Positions 19,002-24,488 of a DNA stretch of 26,660 nucleotides are shown in pieces (position 1 is the first letter of the stretch; each line of letters starts with the position of its first letter). The stretch is from CANHEE01 sp043777755 (GTDB taxonomy: Bacteria > Bacteroidota > Bacteroidia > Chitinophagales > Saprospiraceae). Both the position numbers and the translations under genes were made by a program. The stretch spans positions 1-26,660 of the forward strand of contig JAYWHK010000151.1 of assembly GCA_043777755.1 (NCBI GenBank), given 5' to 3'. The notes beneath the pieces were generated by a model. The model did no database searches. It had not been told where the DNA came from and worked only from the letters and a program-made list of their open reading frames with translations.

Positions 19002-19043
19002 AAAAAATGCTTGTAATACAATTGTGTAGTACAAGCATTTTTT
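19002..19043. terminator. Bidirectional intrinsic terminator between porW and porX
   Basis: The 14-bp perfect stem AAAAAATGCTTGTA (19002-19015) / TACAAGCATTTTTT (19030-19043) has a 14-base partly self-pairing loop. It has an A-run on the left and a T-run on the right, so it can stop porW transcripts (+) and porX transcripts (-). The GC-bearing core GCTTGTA differs from that of the hairpin at 100-141 (GCAAGTAGA), but the architecture is the same. Confidence 0.75.
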
Positions 19044-19069
19044 TATTTTCGTAAAAAAACTTAGGTAGC

Positions 19070-19147
19070 ATGAGCTTTAGCTCGTGACAGAAAACATTTT
19101 GCCGTTTCAACATTAAAATGTATTATTTTCAACGAGCTAAAGCTCAT
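19070..19147. repeat. REP-like composite palindrome (GAGCTTTAGCTC type)
   Basis: A perfect 16-bp inverted repeat, ATGAGCTTTAGCTCGT (19070-19085) and ACGAGCTAAAGCTCAT (19132-19147), encloses a second 7-bp stem, ACATTTT (19094-19100) / AAAATGT (19115-19121). Each outer arm contains its own near-palindrome GAGCT-TT-AGCTC. The structure is close to the 3' end of porX and could also serve as a terminator or mRNA-stabilising element. Repeats with a GAGCTAAAGCTC or GGGCTAAAGCCC core are familiar to me from many genomes. No transposase is nearby. Confidence 0.6.
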
Positions 19148-19171
19148 TTTACCCATCGCCTCTACGTTTTT

Positions 19172-20737
19172 TTATTTTCCTAATTTTGAACGCAATCGAA
19201 TCACTGGACAAATAACCTCTTCTAAGGAAATACCTCCGTGCTGAAACGTATTTTTGTAATAACTATTAAAATGGTTGTAGTTATTTGGATACAAGAAGAA
19301 CGTATCTTCTTTTGCAAAAATAAAAGTAGAACTTACATTCGGACGAGGTAAACCACCTTGTGCAGGTTCTCTGATTTCCAACACATCTTTGCGGTCATAA
19401 TTCAAATTTCGACCAACTTTATAACGCAGATTCGTCGTCGTTTCTCTATCGCCAATCACTTTTGAAGGCGTTTTTACTCGAATTGTACCGTGGTCAGTAG
19501 TGATAATCAATTGAATATCACGTTCCGCCAACTTTTGCAAAGCCACCCAAATTGGCGAGTGTAAAAACCAAGAGCGGGTCAGAGAACGGTATGCTGTTTC
19601 GTCACCAGCCAATTCTTTCAACACTTCCATTTCAGTACGAGCGTGCGAAAGCATGTCAATAAAGTTATACACAATCACACTCAAATCGTTGTTCAAAAAG
19701 TTTAAAACATTGTCTTGCAATGGTTTAGACTGACTGATACTGGTTACTTTGAGGTAGTCATGTTTGACTTCTTTGTGCATCGTGCGCTTGAGTTGTTCCG
19801 TTAAAAACTCATGTTCGTGCATATTTTTACCGCCTTCATCGTGGTCATTGAGCCAAAGATTTGGAAAACGTTTTTCGATTTCGGCAGGCATCATTCCTGC
19901 AAAAATAGCATTTCGACTGTACTGCGTTGCAGTTGGCAAAATACTGAAAAAACAATCTTCTTCTTCCACTCTATACAATTCCGTAATAATCGGTTCAATG
20001 ACTTTCCATTGGTCAAAACGAAGGTTGTCCAACAACAACATCACCGTTGGAACATCGCTTTTAAGGTGAGGTAAAATCTTATTGCGCATCAAATTATGCG
20101 ACATCGTTAAGTCTTTTTCATTTCCTTTGACCCAACCAAGGTAATTTTTTGCAACAAATTTAGAAAATTCAGCGTTTGCTTCTTCTTTTTGCATTGCCAA
20201 AATCTCTGACATAGAAGTCGTTTGAGATTCATCTAAACGCAACTCCCAGTTGATGATTTTTTTATAAATATCTACCCATTCTGGAATATCCAAGCCCATA
20301 TTAATCTCCATAGAGATTTTGCGGAACTCTTGTTGATAATCCGAAACTGACCTTTCACGCACCAAACGTTTGTTGTCGATAAGTTTTTTTAAAGTCAATA
20401 AAATCTGGTGCGGATTGACAGGTTTTATCAAATAATCAGAAATTTGCGACCCCAAAGCGGATTCCATCACGTGTTCCGCTTCATTTTTAGTAATCATTAC
20501 AATAGGCAAAAGCGAATTTTGCTCTTTGATTCTTGACAATGCCTCCAATCCCGTCAAACCAGGCATACTTTCATCTAAAAAAACAACATCTATTTCATTG
20601 TCATTTTTACATTCTTCTATTGCATCATAGCCGTTAGTCACCGTGACGACATCGTATCCTTTTTGTTTTAAAAAAAGAATTTGAGGTTTGAGTAAATCAA
20701 TCTCATCGTCCGCCCAAAGAATTTTTATTTTTTCCAT
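19172..20737 (-). CDS. porX: T9SS response regulator PorX with PglZ effector domain
   Basis: PorX regulates T9SS function in Porphyromonas and relatives. It combines a receiver domain with an alkaline-phosphatase-superfamily PglZ domain, reported in the family to be a zinc enzyme acting on nucleotide phosphodiesters. The 521 residues here show a complete receiver (about 4-120): acidic pair Asp10/Asp11, phospho-acceptor Asp55 in VVFLDESMPG, Thr83 and Lys105 in YLIKP. A helical linker follows (about 125-225), then PglZ (about 228-520). Likely metal or catalytic residues are Asp237 (LLDNLRFD), Thr271 (LPTATQYS), Asp361/His365 (FIDMLSH), Asp415/His416 (TTDHGT) and His500 (QHGGISLEE). All expected motifs are present, so both domains should work. 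There is no DNA-binding domain. The gene follows the LD-carboxypeptidase gene after 149 bases of AT-rich repeats. No cognate kinase is adjacent. The large kinase at 10847 is the only one in view. Confidence 0.93.
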   Translation of the reverse strand: MEKIKILWADDEIDLLKPQILFLKQKGYDVVTVTNGYDAIEECKNDNEIDVVFLDESMPGLTGLEALSRIKEQNSLLPIVMITKNEAEHVMESALGSQISDYLIKPVNPHQILLTLKKLIDNKRLVRERSVSDYQQEFRKISMEINMGLDIPEWVDIYKKIINWELRLDESQTTSMSEILAMQKEEANAEFSKFVAKNYLGWVKGNEKDLTMSHNLMRNKILPHLKSDVPTVMLLLDNLRFDQWKVIEPIITELYRVEEEDCFFSILPTATQYSRNAIFAGMMPAEIEKRFPNLWLNDHDEGGKNMHEHEFLTEQLKRTMHKEVKHDYLKVTSISQSKPLQDNVLNFLNNDLSVIVYNFIDMLSHARTEMEVLKELAGDETAYRSLTRSWFLHSPIWVALQKLAERDIQLIITTDHGTIRVKTPSKVIGDRETTTNLRYKVGRNLNYDRKDVLEIREPAQGGLPRPNVSSTFIFAKEDTFFLYPNNYNHFNSYYKNTFQHGGISLEEVICPVIRLRSKLGK

Positions 20738-20744
20738 ATATTTT

Positions 20745-20880
20745 AAATTCTAAATTTTTTTATTTTAAATTCTAAATTTGTTATGTAATCCTTGTGTTTC
20801 TTAAATTCTAAATTTTTTATTCTAAATTTCACGTTTTTCGATTCTTAAATTTAGAATTTAGAATCCTGAATTTAGAATCA
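20745..20880. repeat. AT-rich array of TTTAGAA/TTCTAAA units upstream of porX
   Basis: The spacer between the carboxypeptidase and porX genes is built from about seven copies of AATTTAGAAT or its complement. The TTCTAAA orientation occupies about 20750-20830 and the TTTAGAA orientation about 20845-20880, so the two ends are inverted relative to each other. The same unit recurs at 22997-23040. The array occupies the place where a porX promoter would lie, and no clear TAnnTTTG motif could be picked out within it. Confidence 0.65.
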
Positions 20881-20886
20881 CAAAAT

Positions 20887-21933
20887 TTACACCACTGCAT
20901 TTTCCAAAAAACTCACCGTCATTTCGTCAGCATCAAACGCAGCATTTATACCTAACGGAAAAGTACACATATTTTGTATGTGACCAAACGAAAAACCGTA
21001 TAAAATCGGCATATTTAAATTTGCAAAGCGGTCATTAAAAGTTTGTATCAATGAAAGAGAGTATTGTTCGTCTTTTGGTTGGCAATCTTCAAAGATTCCT
21101 AAAATAATTCCTTTGGCTTGATGAAGGTTAGAAGACTGCAACAATTGCGTCAGCATACGGTCTATTCGGTACGGTTTTTCGCCAACATCTTCCAAAAAAA
21201 CAAGTTTGTCTTTAAAATTAACTTGATAAGGCGTTCCAACCATCGAAGAAAGTAGGCAAAGATTTCCACCTGTCAATTGCCCTTGTGCTTTGCCACTTTT
21301 TATCACTTCTGGTGTATAACCAACAGTTGTTTTTTCCAAATTGATTTTTGATTGCTCAATTTTATAAGGCAAAGAAGGAGAAATAAGCGTTTTTGTCAAA
21401 TGCTCAACGTTGTACTCTGTAAAAGGTGTTGCGCCAACAGGCCCATGGAAACAAATCAATCCCGTTTTTTGCTGAATAGCGTGCAACAAAGCCGTCACAT
21501 CACTGTAACCAATAATGATTTTGGGATTTTTTTTAATCAAGTTATAATCAATTTTTGGTAAAATCCTTGTACAACCATAGCCGCCACGAATGCACCACAC
21601 CGCTTTTACCGTCTTATCTGCAAACATTGTATGCAAATCTTTTACTCGGGCTTCGTCAGAACCAGCTACATGACCATAACGCAATCGTATCGCATCAGTA
21701 TATTTCACCTTAAAACCTTGACCTTCGAGGTTAGCGATTGCTTTTTCGATTTTCTCCTCTGAAACAGGGCTTGCAGGCACGACCAAACCAATCGTATCGC
21801 CTTTCTGCAACCGGTGTGGCTTTATAACAGCTTTCGGCATATCAATTTTATTTTTTGAAAAAAAAGAATTGGTCGTGAACGAAGGTATTGCTACGCCAAA
21901 AGATAAGTTTTTGATAAAAAAACGTCTGTCCAT
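20887..21933 (-). CDS. Exported LD-carboxypeptidase (S66 family)
   Basis: S66 peptidases cut the terminal D-alanine from tetrapeptide muropeptides during peptidoglycan recycling. The best start is the ATG at 21933 (348 residues). The open frame runs on to 22134, but that extension crosses the tRNA gene and its terminator and adds residues unlike the family. From this start the protein opens with MDRRFFIKNL, a Tat-like twin-arginine signal, followed by a short hydrophobic stretch. The catalytic triad is complete: Ser144 in IIGYSDVTALL, Glu248 in VFLEDVGE and His318 in GFSFGHIQN. Classical LdcA is cytoplasmic, so an exported form suggests trimming of periplasmic or external muropeptides. It is co-directional with porX, but the AT-rich repeat array between them leaves shared transcription uncertain. 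Confidence 0.88.
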   Translation of the reverse strand: MDRRFFIKNLSFGVAIPSFTTNSFFSKNKIDMPKAVIKPHRLQKGDTIGLVVPASPVSEEKIEKAIANLEGQGFKVKYTDAIRLRYGHVAGSDEARVKDLHTMFADKTVKAVWCIRGGYGCTRILPKIDYNLIKKNPKIIIGYSDVTALLHAIQQKTGLICFHGPVGATPFTEYNVEHLTKTLISPSLPYKIEQSKINLEKTTVGYTPEVIKSGKAQGQLTGGNLCLLSSMVGTPYQVNFKDKLVFLEDVGEKPYRIDRMLTQLLQSSNLHQAKGIILGIFEDCQPKDEQYSLSLIQTFNDRFANLNMPILYGFSFGHIQNMCTFPLGINAAFDADEMTVSFLENAVV

Positions 21934-22043
21934 TTTGTTTGTTTTACTTTTGGGTAAAGATAAAAAAAATTTGCTAAAGTTAAGAAAGGACGAGCGAAAA
22001 ATTTCAACAATGCTTTTTATTCTCGGCACGTAAAGCAACACGA

Positions 22044-22092
22044 AACTAAAAATAAAAAAGCGCAAAACATTGACTATCAATATTTTACGCTT
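22044..22092 (-). terminator. Intrinsic terminator of the tRNA-Arg gene
   Basis: The arms 22058-22073 and 22077-22092 pair over 16 positions, counting two G-U pairs in the RNA, around a 3-base loop. On the minus strand the stem is followed by a U-rich tract (22044-22059). It begins eight bases after the tRNA 3' end. This makes it a strong terminator and a further reason not to start the carboxypeptidase upstream. Confidence 0.8.
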
Positions 22093-22100
22093 TAATGAAG

Positions 22101-22174
22101 TGATCCGGACAGGATTCGAACCTGTGACCCGCAACTTAGAAGATTGCCGCTCTATCCAGCTGAGCTACCGAACC
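22101..22174 (-). tRNA. tRNA-Arg, anticodon UCU
   Basis: The minus strand folds into a complete 74-base cloverleaf. The acceptor stem GGTTCGG/CCGGATC has two G-U pairs, the D stem is GCTC/GAGC, and the anticodon arm GCAAT-CTTCTAA-GTTGC carries anticodon TCT, reading AGA and AGG arginine codons. The T arm is ACAGG-TTCGAAT-CCTGT and the discriminator base is A. The 3' CCA is not encoded and must be added. The gene has its own promoter (22217-22248) and terminator (22044-22092), so it is transcribed alone. Confidence 0.96.
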
Positions 22175-22216
22175 TACTTAACGAGGTTTCGTTAATCCTT
22201 TTTTTCAAAAGTGGTG

Positions 22217-22248
22217 CAAAGATAAACCTTTTTTTGTTTTTTTCCAAA
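22217..22248 (-). promoter_or_regulatory. Promoter of the tRNA-Arg gene
   Basis: On the minus strand a -33 element TTTGG (around 22244-22248) is separated by 20 bases from the -7 motif TATCTTTG (22217-22224), an exact TAnnTTTG match at standard spacing. Transcription would begin near 22210, leaving about 35 bases before the mature tRNA. This is the best promoter match in the window. Confidence 0.6.
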
Positions 22249-22267
22249 AAAATTAAAAAGAGTTTTG

Positions 22268-22275
22268 TAAATTTG
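22268..22275 (+). promoter_or_regulatory. -7 promoter motif of ung
   Basis: TAAATTTG matches the Bacteroidota -7 consensus TAnnTTTG. The start would be near 22281, leaving a leader of about 14 bases before the ung ATG at 22295. A T-rich stretch lies upstream, but no TTG sits at an ideal -33 distance. This region is divergent from the tRNA promoter. Confidence 0.4.
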
Positions 22276-22294
22276 TCAGTAAATATAAAATACG

Positions 22295-22975
22295 ATGAGT
22301 CAAACGGTAAATATTCAAATCGAGGAAAGCTGGAAAATCGCATTAGCGAATGAATTTCAACAGCCTTATTTTCAAGCAATTAAGCAAGTTTTGTTGCAAG
22401 CAAAACAAGCTGGAAAGGTCATTTATCCTCCTGGTCCACTCTTGTTTAATGCGTTTAATTTAACGCCACTTCCTGAAGTAAAAGTTGTTATTTTAGGTCA
22501 AGACCCTTATCATAATGTTGGTCAAGCAATGGGTTTGTCGTTTTCTGTTCCTCGGACAGAGAAAATTCCGCCTTCACTCAAAAACATTTATAAAGAATTG
22601 GCAGAAGATGTAGGTACTTCAATTCCCAATCATGGCGACCTTTCGTCATGGGCGGCACAAGGTGTTTTGATGTTAAATGCGATGCTGACGGTTGAAGCAA
22701 ATTTGGCTGGTTCACACAAAGATATTGGTTGGCAAAAATTCACTGATGCTGTCATCAAAAAAATATCTGACGAAAATGAAGGCGTTGTATTCTTGCTTTG
22801 GGGCAATTTTGCCAAAGCAAAAGGCGTTTCAATTGACAAAGAAAAGCATTTCGTTTTGGAAGCTGCACACCCATCGCCACTTGCGGGCGGTGCATTTTTT
22901 GGAAACAAACATTTTTCACAAACAAATGTTTTGTTAGAAAAACAAGGAAAAATGCCTGTTAATTGGCAAGTTTAA
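22295..22975 (+). CDS. ung: Uracil-DNA glycosylase, family 1
   Basis: Ung removes uracil from DNA and so starts base excision repair. The 226-residue protein has the usual family-1 length. The water-activating motif GQDPYH contains Asp70 (68-73), and the leucine-intercalation motif HPSPL begins at His192, followed by the FFGNKHFSQTN stretch typical of the C-terminal region. The uracil-pocket aromatic and Asn motif (LLFNAFN region, about 49-55, and LLWGNFA) is also present. The ATG follows a -7 motif by about 20 bases. It heads a co-directional run with the thioesterase (68 bases downstream) and the dismutase. Confidence 0.95.
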   Translation: MSQTVNIQIEESWKIALANEFQQPYFQAIKQVLLQAKQAGKVIYPPGPLLFNAFNLTPLPEVKVVILGQDPYHNVGQAMGLSFSVPRTEKIPPSLKNIYKELAEDVGTSIPNHGDLSSWAAQGVLMLNAMLTVEANLAGSHKDIGWQKFTDAVIKKISDENEGVVFLLWGNFAKAKGVSIDKEKHFVLEAAHPSPLAGGAFFGNKHFSQTNVLLEKQGKMPVNWQV

Positions 22976-23043
22976 AAATTTAAAAAATTTAAAAAATTTA
23001 GAATATTAGAATTTAGAATATTAGAATTTAGAATTTAGAATTT
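22976..23043. repeat. TTTAGAA tandem array directly before the thioesterase start codon
   Basis: After two TTTAAAAAA units, bases 22997-23040 read as six consecutive units in the order TTTAGAA, TATTAGAA, TTTAGAA, TATTAGAA, TTTAGAA, TTTAGAA, ending three bases before the ATG at 23044. The unit is the one also found at 20745-20880. The array fills the whole ung-thioesterase spacer. Confidence 0.75.
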
Positions 23044-23583
23044 ATGAAAACAGTTGCGTACTCAAAAACAATCATTACAGAATTAATGATTCCATCTTAT
23101 GCCAATTTTGGAGGAAAAATTCATGGCGGCATTTTATTGTCATTGATGGACAAAGCGGCTTATGCTTGTGCAGCAAAACACGCTGGCGGTTATTGCGTTA
23201 CGGTATCTATTGACAATGTTGAATTTCGTGCGCCCGTGGACGTTGGCAATTTGGTTTCCCTTCAAGCCTCTATCAATTATGTTGGTAGAACATCTCTGGT
23301 CGTTGGGATTAGGGTACTTGCTGAAAATATCGAAACAGGCGAAATCAAACATACCAATACTTCTTATTTCACGATGGTCGCAAAAGATAAAAATGGTGTT
23401 CCTCGTGAAGTTCCTGCGCTTATTTTAGAAACAGAAGAAGAAGTCCGTCGCTTTATGGAAGCAATGAAACGCAAAGAACTCAAAAGCCAATATAAAGATG
23501 ATTTTGACAATGAAAAATCCCTTATTAAAGCACAAGAAAACCACCAATTGCTTGATAATGAGCGTTGTACAATTAATTTTTAA
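23044..23583 (+). CDS. Hotdog-fold acyl-CoA thioesterase (YciA/ACOT type)
   Basis: This predicted cytoplasmic enzyme hydrolyses acyl-CoA to free acid and CoA. The 179 residues contain a single hotdog domain (about 5-125). The family signature SYANFGGKIHGGILLSLMD (18-36) is clear, with the likely catalytic Asp36 and Asn21. The strand SIDNVEFRAPVDVGN (55-69) is also typical. The last 50 residues form a charged, probably helical tail. The protein is somewhat longer than YciA, which is about 130 residues. Chain-length preference cannot be read from the sequence. It ends nine bases before the dismutase gene, so the two are probably co-transcribed. Its start abuts the tandem repeat array. Confidence 0.88.
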   Translation: MKTVAYSKTIITELMIPSYANFGGKIHGGILLSLMDKAAYACAAKHAGGYCVTVSIDNVEFRAPVDVGNLVSLQASINYVGRTSLVVGIRVLAENIETGEIKHTNTSYFTMVAKDKNGVPREVPALILETEEEVRRFMEAMKRKELKSQYKDDFDNEKSLIKAQENHQLLDNERCTINF

Positions 23584-23592
23584 ATCAAAAAA

Positions 23593-24306
23593 ATGACAAT
23601 GAAAAGAAGAGTTTTTATCAAAAATAGTTTTGTGCTTGCTTCAATATCAGCACTTGGTATCAGCAATTTATTTGCAAAAAAACAACATTTTTCGGAAGAT
23701 GCAGATGAATTTACTTTACCAAAATTACCTTACGCTTATGATGCACTCGAACCCATCATTGACAAAGCAACGATGGAGATTCACCATGGAAAGCATCATC
23801 AAGCCTACGTCAATAACCTCAATAAAGCGTTGCTTGGCATAGAAAAACCATGGACCAATGTTGAGGATATTTGTAAAAATAAAAAATTGATGAAAATAGA
23901 TGCCCTACGCAACAATGCTGGTGGTCACTACAACCATTCTCTTTTTTGGGAATTGATGAAACCTGCACCTGCTTCTGCGCCTACTGGAAATTTGGCAACC
24001 GCTATCAATCAAAATTTCGGCTCTTTGGACAAGTTAAAAGCGGCATTTAATGACGCAGCTTTAAAACGTTTTGGCTCTGGCTGGGTTTGGTTGGTCAAAG
24101 ACGCAAAAGGGAATTTAGTAATTACAAGCAGCGCAAACCAAGACAATCCTTTGATGCACACCGCACAAATCAAAGGACAGCCAATTTTGGCATTGGATCT
24201 TTGGGAACACGCTTATTATTTAAAATATCAAAACAAACGCAAAGATTACGTAGAGGCTTGGTGGACTTTGGTCAATTGGGAAAAAGCAAATGGGCTGTTT
24301 GCTTAA
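23593..24306 (+). CDS. sodA: Exported Fe/Mn-family superoxide dismutase, Mn-type signature
   Basis: This enzyme converts superoxide to oxygen and hydrogen peroxide. The 237 residues begin with MTMKRRVFIKNS, a Tat-like twin-arginine signal, followed by a hydrophobic stretch to about residue 28. A start at the second ATG (23599, MKRR) is equally possible. The mature domain (about 40-237) has all four metal ligands: His64 (MEIHHGKHH), His115 (GGHYNHSLFW), and Asp202 and His206 (LDLWEHAYYLKY). The GGHYNH and ANQDNPLM forms are those of Mn-type enzymes rather than Fe-type, though cambialistic use is possible. A Tat signal would allow a folded, metal-loaded enzyme to be exported. It is probably in one transcript with the thioesterase. 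No terminator is seen directly after it. Confidence 0.93.
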   Translation: MTMKRRVFIKNSFVLASISALGISNLFAKKQHFSEDADEFTLPKLPYAYDALEPIIDKATMEIHHGKHHQAYVNNLNKALLGIEKPWTNVEDICKNKKLMKIDALRNNAGGHYNHSLFWELMKPAPASAPTGNLATAINQNFGSLDKLKAAFNDAALKRFGSGWVWLVKDAKGNLVITSSANQDNPLMHTAQIKGQPILALDLWEHAYYLKYQNKRKDYVEAWWTLVNWEKANGLFA

Positions 24307-24316
24307 AAAAAACACC

Positions 24317-24345
24317 TTGTAATTCATAAAAAGAGTGTACTTTTG
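24317..24345 (+). promoter_or_regulatory. Candidate promoter of the porin gene
   Basis: TTG at 24317-24319 and the exact -7 motif TACTTTTG at 24338-24345 are separated by 18 bases. The predicted start, near 24351, coincides with the left end of MITE-like copy C. The 5' untranslated region of about 137 bases would then consist mostly of that repeat. Confidence 0.45.
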
Positions 24346-24350
24346 CACAA

Positions 24351-24459
24351 TATACACAGCGGATATTGCTTATGCTTGTTGTTCAATATTTTTCATAAAT
24401 GCAAAATATTGAACACTATATGTTTGTAATATCATAATGTCCAATATCCGTTATGTATA
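24351..24459 (+). repeat. MITE-like dispersed repeat, copy C
   Basis: This is the most symmetric member of the family. The left end TATACACAGCGGATAT (24351-24366) and the right end ATATCCGTTATGTATA (24444-24459) are inverted repeats with two differences in 16. The centre is a palindrome at 24381-24414 (GTTCAATATT...AATATTGAAC). The right half aligns with copies A and B but lacks several bases. It has no coding potential. It lies between the dismutase and porin genes and may form the leader of the porin mRNA. Confidence 0.65.
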
Positions 24460-24488
24460 TTTTGTAGCAAAAGCTCGTAAAATAGACT

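Larger units (their letters stand above)
18823..19171. other. Convergent intergenic region between porW and porX
   Basis: This 349-base spacer has no gene. In order it contains a short featureless stretch, MITE-like copy B (18876-18980), a strong hairpin terminator (19002-19043), and a REP-like palindromic structure (19070-19147). The three elements are listed separately and together account for most of the spacer. Confidence 0.65.

Noticed and set aside
21934..22134. N-terminal extension of the LD-carboxypeptidase reading frame by 67 codons
   Set aside because: The extension runs through the tRNA-Arg gene and its terminator and hides a good Tat-type signal at the internal ATG (21933).
22997..23040. 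CRISPR-like array
   Set aside because: The units are only 7-8 bases with no unique spacers, and no cas gene is present. It is a simple tandem repeat.
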